Shown here: piece by piece, positions 49,820 through 63,303 of the stretch
Numbering within the stretch: the first letter of the stretch is position 1
Layout of the letters: every line of letters starts with the position of its first letter
Assembly (NCBI GenBank): GCA_030737835.1
Contig: CM060850.1
Span: 4,098,015 to 4,162,014, forward strand
Source of the DNA: Acorus gramineus
Taxonomy: Eukaryota > Streptophyta > Magnoliopsida > Acorales > Acoraceae
DNA length: 64,000 nucleotides
Reading direction: 5' to 3'
The notes under the pieces: generated by a model
Database searches by the model: none
Told to the model about the DNA's origin: nothing
What the model saw: only the letters and a program-made list of their open reading frames with translations
Translations under genes and position numbers: made by a program

Positions 49820-50369
49820 AAAAATTAAAGATGGCAACAGACCAAGCATGTTTTCTTCCACAAAATACATTTTTCTTTGACGCAAGGCTGCGGGGGTGTT
49901 GACACAAACATGAGAGACTTATTTAACTCAAATCTAACCCTAAGATGCGGAATACCCAAATTTAATCTTAATCATCCACAGAGAGAGAAAAAAAAAAGAA
50001 ATTTTTTATTCATTTGAAAGTTAGAACAGTGATTTTTTATTCTTAATGATAATTATTAAAATTTTATAAGATAAATAATAACCTAATTAGGATCCTATAT
50101 ATTTGAAATTGATTTGCTAACAATAAAAGTGATTAACCGAGCTTTCTCTTGACATGATAGTAAATGTATTCTTTTGACTCGCTCCACTTGAGATATGCAA
50201 AAATGAATATTATTGAGAGAATTTTTATACCAGATTTGGAGAAGTACCACTGTTATTTATAGATATTGATCTTTGCACATGTCTTCATTATATTCTCCAT
50301 GTGGATTGGGTAAAAAACGACACTAGAATCTTGATTTATAACAATTGTCTCTAGTTGGAACATTACAAT

Positions 50370-51081
50370 TGTTACGGAGGCGGAGAAGTCCCTCCGTAAA
50401 CCTAAGAACTCAAAATTTATCAACATCATTCTCCAATCGGTGATCCCGGCGGTCACGTGGGCTATATGGAGAACAAAGAATGAGGCGATCTTCAAGGGCT
50501 GACAGGTCTATGTGGAGAACATGTGGGAGATGGTATCTCTCTCTATCACTGAGTGGGGACGAGTGATTGCAGGGCTTAGGGGGATTTTTCTCGACAGAGG
50601 CCGTTTGGACATCACCTTGTAGTGGCATAGAGTTGCAGGGGGGGGGGGGGAGTCTCTTAGAGTAATTGGTAGATATCACACTTATTATTCATTCAAACCC
50701 CCCGCGCCTTCTATTTCTGTGCTACGATTATCTTGTTTTTTTTTTTTTTCTTTGTATTCTCTCATTCTCAATTTAAACTTGTAATCCACTTTTAGACCAG
50801 CGTTTGGTTGCGCGATTGTAAAATTGATTCTGCAGGAATCTGCGATTGTAAAACTGATTCTACAGAAAGCTCATTTTCTCAGCTTTTTGAAATCGCAGCT
50901 TTTGAGCACTATTTGCCTGAAAATCTGTGTGCAGGAAGCTGCTACAGTAAAACTGTTTGGTTGCACGATTGTAAACGCAGCTTCCTACAATCGCAATCGC
51001 AGCGCAATCGCGCAACTAAACGCAGCCTTAGTAATGGAAATGCTGGTAGCAAGATCTACCTTTTCTCAACAAAAAAAAAAT
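50370..51081 (+). mobile_element. LINE 3' fragment split by a Tourist-like MITE
   Basis: In one frame, SVIPAVTWAIWRTKNEAIFKG and VENMWEMVSLSITEWGRV match the C-terminal end of plant L1-type LINEs. A G13 run lies at 50638-50650. The 3' end resumes after the inserted MITE (51028 on) and finishes in a poly(A) run at about 51071-51081. The 5' end is truncated and its position approximate. Confidence 0.7.
50795..51027. mobile_element. Tourist-like (PIF/Harbinger) MITE, 233 bp
   Basis: The left end GACCAGCGTTTGGTTGCGCG and the right end CGCGCAACTAAACGCAGCC are inverted copies. TTA flanks both sides (50792-50794 and 51028-51030), the 3-bp duplication typical of PIF/Harbinger elements. Internal ACTGATTCT / CAATCGC words fold back. 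A diverged relative lies at 63072-63303. Confidence 0.82.
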
Positions 51082-52273
51082 TGTTACTATCTAATCTTTG
51101 CTAGTTGTCCCCCAGCTAGATTGATAATTTGAATTTTTCTTTTTAAATGTGATGGAATCTAACCCCACTCCATAAAATGTGACGTCACCCCTGCCTTGGT
51201 AGCATGATCCTTTAATCCAACTATAGATAGATTGAGGTTATTAAAATCATAAACATGGACCTTTATCGCATTTAAGTTGGGCTGAGCAGAGGTATTCCTT
51301 TTGTAAGTTACAGATAATAAAATCATTCAAAAAAATTCATTCTATTATTAAAAGTAGAGCCATCCATTTTATAGGATACAAGACAATTATTAAATTTATT
51401 AAAATACAAAAAAAAAACTCAATCAAGATTCTACAAATTCAAAATTCATGTACCATTAAAAATAGTAAAGTGATATTATGGCTTTATAACTAAATATATC
51501 AAAACAGTAGATTACTATAATTGATGAATTTCCTAAAAATATCTTTAAAAACCGCATTGAAAAAATAAATTTTTTTTTCTTTCTCTAACAATTCTTATGC
51601 AATCTATCCTATATCACCCTATTTATTCAGGTTGCAAAAATCATAAATACAAATTTGAACCAGTTTAAGGCCCCATTTGAATCTGAAATGCAAAAGCATG
51701 TGTTTTGATGATCAAAATGTTTAAACCCTAACATTTGAAAAATATTCCTTTACAAATTTCTAAAACACATTGACTTCTTTTGCTAGGTAGCGTTTGTAAA
51801 CCCGTTTGAAAAATAAAATTTTAAATAAAATAATTTAAATAAACTTGATTTTTAAGAAGCACACTTTCTGTGTTTTTTAAAAACCAGTTTTTTTGTATTA
51901 AAAGTTGTAAAAAATTTTGTAATTAAATTTATTTTTTAAAAGATTTTTTATAACACATTTGTGTTTTGTCTAAACATCGTACACATGCCGAGACAATGCA
52001 AAAAAGTGTGTTAAAAAATCCAAACACCGAAAGTTAGCGTATCCAAACAATGTCTTTGGGCCGGGTTTAATAACCTAACTGACATGTAACAAGAAGACTA
52101 ATCAAAAGATTAACCACGGTCGGTTCTGGTGGACCCACCGAGGTCCACCGCTTGAACGATCCAGATCACACACACCCCCAAAGCAGCCGGCCAGTGCCCT
52201 CCTTTTTCTTTACCGCTAAGGCTTTGGGGCCCACAGCCTTCCCGTAAAAGCAATAACTAATGATTCCGTCTCA

Positions 52274-52279
52274 CACGTG
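52274..52279. promoter_or_regulatory. G-box (CACGTG) upstream of actin
   Basis: A perfect palindromic CACGTG within ACACGTGT, about 230 bp upstream of the leader-intron donor. Possible bZIP/bHLH site, position-based inference only. Confidence 0.35.
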
Positions 52280-52339
52280 TCTCGGACCCTTGCATTTGCA
52301 TTTCATTTGCATTTGCCCTTCATTTCTACATTCTCATAC

Positions 52340-53812
52340 CTCTCTTTTAAAGCCTTCCCATTTGTGAATTTTTTGAATAACCTCTTCATTTCTGCTCTTT
52401 TCGCTTCTCTTTCGGCGGTGAAGTGAAGAGGTCTCTCTCGCTCGCTCGATCGATATCGAGCGCTCTCTGTCTGATCTTCTCTTCGTCAAAACAAAGGAAG
52501 GTGAGCTCTTCGATCTCCTCCTCTTCGATTTCCTGTTGCTTGATCTTGATTTCGCTTTGTGTTCATCGGTGTGACCTAGTTTCGAAGTCTGATCTTTAGA
52601 TCTAGGTTTTCTTATTGAAGATCCCGCTTTCTGAAAGTGTTTCGGTTTGATTTTGTGTTGAATCTCGATCAGAAGCGATTGATCCGGTCTGATTTGATGC
52701 TTATCCTCACCCGATCTCTGATTCATAGATTCAGTTTCAAATATCTGTGATCTATTCATCGTTTTGGATGGTTTTGTTCTGATGTTTCTGTTTTTATGAT
52801 TAGGATTTGAATTATTTATGTGCTTTGTTGTTTTTATTAATTGTTTCTATTGATCTAAGTTACTGCATGAGATTTTTTAAGAATATTTGAGTATTATCTG
52901 TCGGAACACACACATGAGGACGTTTTAATGATACCGATTTTTGCGACACTGACGTGATTTGGAGTGTTTTAGATGTGAATCATATGTTTTTTTGTAGGTT
53001 ATGGATACCCGATTTTTATGTAGTAGTTGTGTTTGGTTTTCTTTGAGTTTATTTTGACAGTAGTTGTATATCACACAGAGAATAATTATCATGTTATTTT
53101 TTGGAATCAGATCATGAAAAAAAGTTTTGCAGATTTTTATTTTTAATCTCCACCTGTTTCTTGTCCCACTCTTGAACTCTTAAAGAACTTCTGTAAATCC
53201 ATTAAATTTTATATGCAAACTTGTACTAGCTTATGGTTAATTCAAAGCTTTATCTATCTCATAAAAGGGTGAAAATGTTGGAAAATTTGTATTTTACAGA
53301 TTTTTCTTTTAAAAATTGTTTTTTAGGCATGGGTCCTTTTTGGTGAATGGTTGTGCAATATTAGCATGCATTTGAGTTCTGGTGGATTGGTCTTTTTGTC
53401 ATGTGTGTCTAGTAATTGTATGAACGATGACCTACTCAGTCATATTTTGTACCAGGAAACATGTTTGTGGAAGCAATTTGGATGAGTTATATGTCCCGCA
53501 TGAGTTTTCCGTGGTTGATTCTGGACCATTAGTATGTGAGTTTGACATGGAATATCACTAGATCAGTTAAATAAAAAATACTGATCAGTATATTTGGTGT
53601 TCATTTTTCATGTTGTTAAGTAGATGCTTTTATAAATGCCTTGCATGTGCCAGATTAGAGTTGTGAAAATGCCAATGGACTAATTGTTGTTTTGCTGACT
53701 CTTAGATGTTTGTTTCTTGTGATGTTAGCTAGCATCATGTAATATACATCTTCTTCATCTGTTTATGATGCTCAAGTATATTAGAAATTTATATATTATA
53801 TGCGCGCGCGCG

Positions 53813-53847
<35 letters not shown>

Positions 53848-54011
53848 GGAGCATGATGTATATTTTAAGTTCCTGATACTTTACACATATTTTCTCCTTT
53901 TTCTTTATCCTGCTTGTCATCAAGGAGAACATTTAGATTCTTCATGTTTTAATGTTCAACCTGTCTGATTTATTTCACCATTATTAAATATGGATGCATG
54001 TCAATGTGCAG
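52340..54011 (+). promoter_or_regulatory. Actin 5' leader exon and leader intron
   Basis: A CT-rich leader (TCTCTCGCTCGCTCGATCG) ends at a GTGAGC donor at 52501. The intron runs to the TGCAG acceptor ending at 54011, leaving 12 nt of leader before the ATG at 54024. Plant actin genes characteristically have such a leader intron, which often boosts expression. The transcription start (about 52340-52400) is a guess: no clear TATA box is seen apart from a weak TTTTAAAG. Confidence 0.7.
53800..53843. repeat. (CG)n(CA)n microsatellite in the actin leader intron
   Basis: Alternating GCGCGC changes into ACACAC, about 44 bp of pure purine-pyrimidine alternation. Sequence of this kind can adopt left-handed DNA. 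Confidence 0.9.
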
Positions 54012-54023
54012 TCAGTGTAAACA

Positions 54024-56044
<2,021 letters not shown>

Positions 56045-57784
56045 GGTTCTCTTGTTTTGTTCTCTCTATATTTGCTGGTTGAGTAGGGGATTGATTATCT
56101 GGTTTGAGGAACTGTGTTTTGTTTGTTGTTTCTTGTGTGGGATTTCTTTTCTTTTCTTTTTTCTCCCCCATCTTATTTGCCCGTTTTAAAATCTTTGGTT
56201 ACCTTATATAAGTAATATTATTGAGACATTAGTCATGTGTACTTATTTTATGTAGTATGGATTGATGATCTCCTCTGGTTTTTCTTGGAGTACTCATTGT
56301 GAGCATCTATTATTCTTGTGTTGTGTTTCTCCTTTTTGTATTCCCATGTGATCTGTGGCCCCTCCAGGCATGGAACCATGATGAAAATTGAAGAACTTGT
56401 TGGCTGTTTTTTATGATTAAAGTATTAAAAAAAGAAAAAGATTAGTTCATGTGCTTGTCCATCCAGCAACAGTTGCTCGCAGCAGCTGAACATGGTGGTT
56501 GTTTTGTAAGAGCATCTGACACAGCATTTTTAGGGAATCTGCCGGTGAGCTCAGATGCATTTTGCAACTACTTTGGTGGACCCCTATCTTATGAATAGTT
56601 TGATATTACTCGAGGTACGAGTTTATTATAAAACTAGTCATAAAACGATTTTATATTTATGTACAAATAAGCAAGCATTTTTATTTTTTTGTGAGGTACA
56701 ATTTTATTATCCAGAAGACTAGGTCAAACCCTCGCACTGGAGTTTCCACTCTCCTACTGATAAATGGATACTGGGATGTTATAATTGGTTACTATGAATA
56801 CAGAATCAACTCCTTTTTTCTGGTACAAGTTCCTTGTAGCCCGGGCATTGGCCAAGGATCCGATTTTATAACACTGCCATATGTGATGAGGTATATGAGA
56901 CTTGGTTTTTGATGGATAGTGGTAGGAGCAGCAGCCCTGCATTTTGAAGTTGGGAGCATGGGATGAAAGGTATAAATAAATGATCTACACAAACTATTCC
57001 CCAGTTTATGCCCATGTCCGAGAGCACCTGAGATATAAATCTTCTGTGGAGAGTCCAGGAGCTTCCACAATCTCTTGCATGGTGCAGGGGAGCCCCATCC
57101 TAGTAAAATTCATTTTATATCCAGGGTGGGGAGGAGATGAAATGAAAACAAAGGGAAGGGCAACGGAGGACGACTTCGGTGGGAAGAGGGGGCGGTGGAC
57201 TGGAGGAGGGGAGAGAGCGAGGCGGATGCCCCTCGCCCCCGACGCCCATGTCTCCCCCGGTCTTTCTGCACCGTCCCATCTCAAAAAATTTCTTCTCGGG
57301 GTGGGGTTGACAGGTGAACATGTATGTGGGAGGAGCTATCGTTACGTTCGGGTACGGCTTCCAAAAATGTTACGTTCATAATGATGAAGCAGTATACATG
57401 TTTTGTTATCAACCTCTTCTGTTTTTTTTCATTTTTGAAGTGTGTGTGTATATCTCTAATTTACAAAGAAATGTTTGATGAAGATTTTACAATCATAGCT
57501 TTCTTATTTAAAATGTAACTTTCTATCCCATGTTTCATTTAGGGATGACAAAGGGACAGAGATTGAGATGGATTTAGGGATGACAAACTCAAACTCAATA
57601 ACAAAATCATATCTCATAACATCCTAACTCTATCTCAGAGATAGTTGAGAAATCTGAAAATTGCCCCTGCTCGGTTGGTTTTAAGAGGTCTGATTTTTTT
57701 TAAAATTTATATTATTATTATTATTATTATTTTCTTAATTTAGAAGTGAAGGGATTGTCAGAACTTAGTATTTCATATAATACT

Positions 57785-57910
57785 ATTTGATGTTCCCACG
57801 AGCCTTGGCTTAGTGGTGGACACCTCCCCCTTTTGGGGTCAATATCCTTGGGTTCAATGAGTCCCGATTGTAAGCTGACGTGAGTCTATCCAATGATCAA
57901 AAACTCTGTT
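57785..57910 (+). mobile_element. Possible SINE-like block
   Basis: GGCTTAGTGGTGGACACC resembles a tRNA A box and GGGTTCAATGAGTCCCG an interrupted B box. No A-tail or target duplication is evident. Confidence 0.35.
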
Positions 57911-58745
57911 TCCAATACCCCAATGTGGAAGTAAAAGATAGTACGGCCCAGGTGGGTTGGTTTCAGTGGACCTGACCCACAGTACGTGATCTAGTATGTG
58001 TTGTAACCTATCCGTGTCTTTGTACTACCAAAAAAACATATATATCATCAATAGTATAAGAAAAGAGATAGAAGATGGCGTGATGGGCTATAATTTTACT
58101 TACAATAGTCAATTACCTCTTAACGTTGAAGGTTTTGTTATTATCAACCATTTGTTATATTCCATTCTTGCTTCGTAATTTCATTTTTAATTAATTTGTG
58201 CATGTGTATATACCATGTTTTATCACTTTTTAAAATCTTAGATTTTGAATCATGGGAGAAGGTTTTTCTGATTGAAAACTCAAAATTTACCAACATCTAC
58301 ATCGAATAGGTGAATCAAGTTTTTTAGTATATATATAATATTTAAAAAAGCCTTACTCAGCTCAACATGAATAGATACAAGTTACCTTTATGTGCATCTT
58401 ATTTGCACTTGATTTTTTGAATGGTACGCATTAACTAAGCAAAAACAAAGGAAAATGATTTATCCAGCCTTTTGTGTTGCTCCATACGTCCACAGCCCTC
58501 TGTGATACGTTAGTGTATTTAAAAAAAAATAAAATAAAATTAAAATATCATATATTGTGATAGTGCTTATATAGTACTATTACTATAAAACGGACCAAGG
58601 ACCAAGTTATATTAGCACTGAAAAACAAACATAACATAGGATTCACTCTCCAAACCATGAGACCAAAACAAACTGAAAACAAATAATTTCAACACTCTTT
58701 ATCAGCCCAACATTCACAAAATAACAACAACAACAACAACAATTA

Positions 58746-58770
58746 TATATATATATATATTATATATATA
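58746..58770. repeat. (TA)n microsatellite
   Basis: About 24 bp of alternating TATA. It follows a short (AAC)n run. Confidence 0.85.
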
Positions 58771-58821
58771 AAATAAATACCAATCAATTAAAAATCCAGA
58801 TCCTTAAAAAAAAAAAAACCT

Positions 58822-59202
58822 CTACGATACATGAGGCCCTCCTGAATGAGTTTGGACATTGAACGACGACGACAAGCCTCTGATGATGGTGTCGGTGCTC
58901 TCGAGCTCCGTTGACATAACATCGATTTTCTTTCCCATCTCTTTCACCGACTCGGTCAGCTTCTCTTCCCGACGCCTCGCGTGACCCAATTCTCTCTCCA
59001 CTCGACTCCACTCCTTCTTCATCTTAACCACATTCCTCTCCATCGCCCTCTCAACCCCTCCTCCTCCTCCTCCTCCTCCTCCTTTTGCATTATTATCATT
59101 CACTGCCAATGTTGTTACACCTTCCATGGTCGACCAAGTGTTGTTCATCACTTGCTCCCCCATCTCTTGATCGCCCTCTTCTCTTGTTTTGTTACGTGAC
59201 AT
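58822..59202 (-). CDS. Hypothetical small protein, 126 aa, polyglycine plus coiled coil
   Basis: I do not recognise this family. The single open frame starts MSRNKTREEGDQEMGEQ and has a nine-glycine run (residues 41-49, from a CTC-repeat on the plus strand). A charged heptad-like segment (about residues 50-110) follows, including EWSRVERELGHARRREEKL and KKIDVMSTELESTDTIIRGL, predicted to form a coiled coil. Support for coding is the GC content, clearly higher than the flanks, and the coherent amphipathic composition. Against it are the simple-sequence tract and the lack of a known homologue. A SINE sits only about 10 bp upstream of the start codon (59213-59316), so any leader or promoter has been altered. 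No intron is needed. The start at 59202 is the first ATG of the frame. Confidence 0.5.
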   Translation of the reverse strand: MSRNKTREEGDQEMGEQVMNNTWSTMEGVTTLAVNDNNAKGGGGGGGGGVERAMERNVVKMKKEWSRVERELGHARRREEKLTESVKEMGKKIDVMSTELESTDTIIRGLSSSFNVQTHSGGPHVS

Positions 59203-59212
59203 TAGTTGTTTC

Positions 59213-59316
59213 CGCGAATCAAACTTTGATTAATTGGCTAGCACCTCCCTCTATGTGAAAGAGATCAGGATATTAAATCTGAAGCACCTAATTTCAAAAA
59301 ATTAGAAAAAAAAAAA
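59213..59316 (+). mobile_element. SINE, 104 bp, beside the 126-aa ORF
   Basis: Same body plan as the SINE at 23436 (TTTGATTAATTGGCTAGCACCTCC, then GATCAGGATATTAAATC), ending in A11. Flanked by GACATTAGTTGTTTC (59198-59212) and GACATTAATTGTTTC (59317-59331), 14 of 15 identical. The left duplication overlaps the start codon of the minus-strand ORF. Confidence 0.8.
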
Positions 59317-59331
59317 GACATTAATTGTTTC

Positions 59332-62300
59332 TGTACAAGAGAACAAGAGAACTTATTTGTATTTTTTGTTTATTTTGGTTGTGATGATAACAAGGAATAT
59401 ATAGTTTCACAAACATTGATTAATAAATGATTTTTTTTTTTTTTACACACTTACCTTGCATCAGTACTTGCGGGGGGGAACAAACAAGTTTTACTAGGCT
59501 TCTTGTCATGGGCTTAGTGTTTTCATAGTAAACGAGTTGTGTAACACACGTGGACGCCTACTCGCTACCGGGTTAGCCTTAAGCCTAGACAACCACCCTT
59601 TGCCTAGTGTCAAGGAACTGTCTTGTGCGCACTCACACTCACAAGAGAGTTGGGGAAGAAAAGGAGAGAGAGAGTACTACTTTGATATGGGACTAGTGTT
59701 TACACAGCACAAAAAGGGGCACAAACAATACAAATCTTGGAAAGATAGCTAGATAAATAATCATTCAGTAAATTAAGAACAAGAGCTAAAGAAGAAACAT
59801 ATATCGATCCATAATGAAATCTATTGCTGTAAGATATCCAACCATTAATTAAAACAAACTGATAATGCATTCAAGAAGGAAAAATTTGGGTGCGATCTAC
59901 AACAGATCCCAAGAAAAAAAAACAAAACAAAAAAAACAAACAAACGCAACACTTCCAAGTGAATCAGATTAATTAATTTCAACCAACTAATTCTTTGAAC
60001 TCTAAATGGAAGAAGAAAAAAAAAACTAGCTAGTGATCAGAGCACACAAAGAGCCTACAAAAGCATACCCAAATAGCCTAAGCAGCACCCATATGTGACC
60101 AACATAGCCATTTGTTGCGCTTCACAAAGGAGGAGCTGATGGTTTTGGAGGAGGTCAGTTTTGGGTTGCATGGATTTTTTTCTCCTTTTTTTTGTGGTTG
60201 AATTAATTGCATGAAATTGTGCCATAGTCTGTCTGGGGAGAGTTTAATGGGGGAACTAATTAGGAAGAAGAGACAAAGGAGTGTGGTGTCCACATGCCAA
60301 GGATTATCGTTATATAGAAAGGTTGACTATGTATTAACCCTCATTAGGTTAAAGAAAACTTGGGTTAGGAACCAATCCAACCTGTTTTATTATTATTATT
60401 ATTCTTTAGATCTAGGGAGGGGGATTAATTTTTAACTCATGTACCCTCTAAAATTTCATATTTATACATATAGGCCTCCTAAAGTTATCAGTTATTAATT
60501 CAATGTTAAACGTACACCCCTTGATATATGTATACCTGGTGCACCTTGACTTGTTTAGAAGAAACACTTGATGAAGTATGTACAAATTAACAAATTGAAA
60601 CACATGGTGATTCATTGAAGATACAAGTATGGGAGTACAAACAAATTGAATATAGTCAATGTTTGAAAAACATGATCCAATGATTTTCGATTCGGTTAAC
60701 CCTCAAAACTCAGTGATAATAAAAAATCAGTTTAAATTTCAAAAACTATATATAAAAAAATCAATTATCATTGGTCAATAAAGTATTTTGGATAATGTCA
60801 TATATAGATTAGTATCAAGAGTTGTAAAATTATTTTTCTAGAATTTTTAGATATTTATGTTTTTGTTGAGTATTAGTTGATCTATTATGGTGTCATGAGA
60901 TTGATTCAAAGTATTAAGTCAATTATTTCAATGGTGACCCTTAGCCTGATCATTGTTGTATTTCAATAAACGATATATTTTTTAAAACATTAAATAGATT
61001 AAAAATAGAAACAAAAAATGAGAAGACTCAAGGATGGTTACATATGTAACCGCCATGGTTTGGTTTGGCCTTGATCAAATGAAACAAGGGAAAATCTCTA
61101 TTCCAATTCTCATTCCATGCTTGTGATCAACTTGTATTCAGAGTTCTTTAAGGGATATATTACACAAATATAAGAGGAATCTATACTTAAATACACGAAA
61201 CATGGAGGATAAACATGCAAAAACCCTTCATTGTTCTCATTCCTTGATTAACAAATCCAACAAACTAGATTTATTTATTTAATTAGTGAAGTCCTCAAGC
61301 TCTCCCCCTCCTTCAGTGTGAACATGTTAAGATTCCAATTGGGGGTGGGCAAAATAATAAGTGTGAGTTCCACGCGCCTCCCACTATTTTTAATGTTACC
61401 AAAATTTAAAAGTAATTTGTCATTCTTTACCCGAAATATACAGTGGGAAAATATTATTTTTAGTGGGTACTTTCCCTAATATAATAAATATAGATATATA
61501 ACAATATTGTCTGTTGATGGACTTATTTTATGGAGTTGGTCAGGTGGTATCTTTTGACTTTCAAATTGAGCTTAGTATCAGTATTTTGTGTTATTATTTT
61601 ATACTTCACATTTGAATTGAAGTTGCCATTCTTGAATATTTATTGATACAGAAGCCTGTCAATAGATACACAATAATACCATGTTAATAATGTGGTTCAT
61701 GAACTGTTGTCCCTTTTTTTATCATTCTTTCTTTTTATCGTACAAGGATGATGTTAACTTTTCTAACAACTTCACATTCTTCATAGAAAATTGTTAGCTT
61801 AATAATATTTAAGCGTTTTTACCACATTAATTTTAGGGTTCTAAACTTGTGACATAAAATTTGATTAATCTTTTTTATCAGACATGATTTAAGCTAATCA
61901 AAAGATGACATGTTATCCTATCACTTTTGGTTAGGTTGTTGAAAATGATTAGTTATCGTTTTCTCTACTTATTAGGGTCAATTTTTTTTCTTAATACATC
62001 TTTACCCTTAATTTTATAGCACATGTAAACATATCTCTAAGCTGAGTCAAGAGTTTCAATTGTATATTTCAATTGAAGAAAATAATATAACAAATTAATT
62101 TCACGCCAAATTTTATAATTACAATCAATTAGAACAAATATTGCTCAAATTCAAAATTATTTTCATAGGTATCCAATTTTCTGACAACTGAGGAATTAGG
62201 TTAATCTTATGCTTGAATCATTTATCAGTTATTCATCATTAAAGAATTATAATAATTTCAGCTTAACTTGTTCTTCCTCTTCTGGTTTAGTCAGTTTCAA

Positions 62301-62464
62301 TTTAATTATTACAAAAACAATGGACTTGTTGATGAGATTAAGCTACTTCATAGCATGTGACGGCCACGCGATCATCATCTAAAGGCGTGTCCCTATCCAC
62401 ATATGTTAATGGCATTCCTTTAATGAGATGTCTAATAACAGTATTATATAAAGTATTAGTAATG
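59332..62464. other. Gene-free AT-rich stretch
   Basis: No recognisable coding region, RNA or complete mobile element. Short open frames (59537-59752, 60211-60435, 60078-60293) lack any similarity. An (ATT)n run lies at 60389-60403. Confidence 0.5.
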
Positions 62465-62773
62465 TGTTGTCAACTAAATAGAATACATACATATATACAA
62501 GTATACATAAACAAAGCACACTAGCACATAGAGAAGAGAAGTAGATAGAGAATTCTTATTCACTATTTGTTCGTTGGTTCTTGAATACATTACAAACCCT
62601 TCAATTTATAGGGTTTATGGAGGAAACCCAATGATTGAAAGTTACAAGTAATAAGAGGTGGAGGTACATAATGGAAAGTTAAAGAGGCAGGGGGTTAAGG
62701 AAATGAAGAGAGGGGGTTATGAAAAAAGTGGTGGGAGTTAAAGTGGTAGTGATTATACATAATATTCACAACA
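62465..62773 (-). mobile_element. Solo LTR, 309 bp, probably copia-type
   Basis: Termini TGTTGT and ACAACA are inverted, flanked by TAATG (62460-62464) and TAATT (62774-62778), 4 of 5 identical. On the minus strand a TATAAATTGAAGGG promoter-like box is followed by GAATAAGAATTC (poly(A)-signal-like) and a C/T-rich stretch, the usual layout of a plant LTR. No internal region or second LTR is nearby. Confidence 0.6.
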
Positions 62774-63071
62774 TAATTGAGTATTTCAGTTTGTTTGTTA
62801 TAGATTTTGGATCAAGTCAAGTGGATAGGTTTTGTCTGTGTTGTGAATCCCGTGACACCACACTTTTTTGAGTTCTGTTTTCGTAGGTTGTGTTAGGAAA
62901 CTAGAAAAACATCTTTTGTCTTATAATACTTTTTAAAAATATTTTTTCAATAATTATATTTTTAAGATTCTTAAAAAATATATATATTAAAAAATTGTTT
63001 TTCACTTTCTTAAAAAACCTTGAGACTTGATAATGCTGTTCTGCACCGATTTTGATCAACTTATGTATTTA

Positions 63072-63303
63072 AGGCAGCATTAGGTTGCACGATTATGCAA
63101 ATTTTGTGATTGCAAGAAGCTGGTTTTACAATTGTGCAACCAAACAGTTTTACAATCACAGTTTCCTGCGGATATATTTAAAGCAAATAGTGTCCAAAAA
63201 CTGCTATTTAAGAAAGTTGGGGGAAGACAGCTTCCTACGGAATCAGTTTTAAACCCAGCAATTGTACAAAATCAGTTTTACAATCACGTTGTCAAACGCT
63301 ACC
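63072..63303. mobile_element. Diverged Tourist-like MITE, about 232 bp
   Basis: GGCAGCATTAGGTTGCACGA at the left and CAATCACGTTGTCAAACGCT at the right are imperfect inverted copies, matching the element at 50795 in size and in internal words such as CAGTTTTACAATC. The target duplication (TTA/TAA) is blurred. Confidence 0.65.

Larger units (their letters stand above)
42619..52330. other. Intergenic region between NUP160 and actin
   Basis: No gene recognised. It begins with the NUP160 3' UTR and then consists mostly of fold-back elements listed separately, a LINE 3' fragment and AT-rich filler. The stretches 44073-45907 and 46382-47337 show no coding signal. Confidence 0.6.
56045..58780. other. 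3' flank of actin, no gene recognised
   Basis: The actin 3' UTR runs rightwards from 56045; a likely end is near the A-rich stretch at 56425-56440. A short GC-rich island (57150-57300) in AT-rich surroundings has open frames on both strands without recognisable similarity. A T-run and AGGTACAATTTTATTATCC near 56680 look like a reversed retroelement tail. Confidence 0.45.

Noticed and set aside
52334..52759. 141-codon minus-strand open frame over the actin leader
   Set aside because: Arg/Ser-rich translation of the reverse of a CT-rich leader, no recognisable domain.
57006..57381. Open frames on both strands in a GC-rich island
   Set aside because: Overlapping frames on opposite strands, proline/arginine-biased, no similarity recognised. 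Possibly a decayed repeat.
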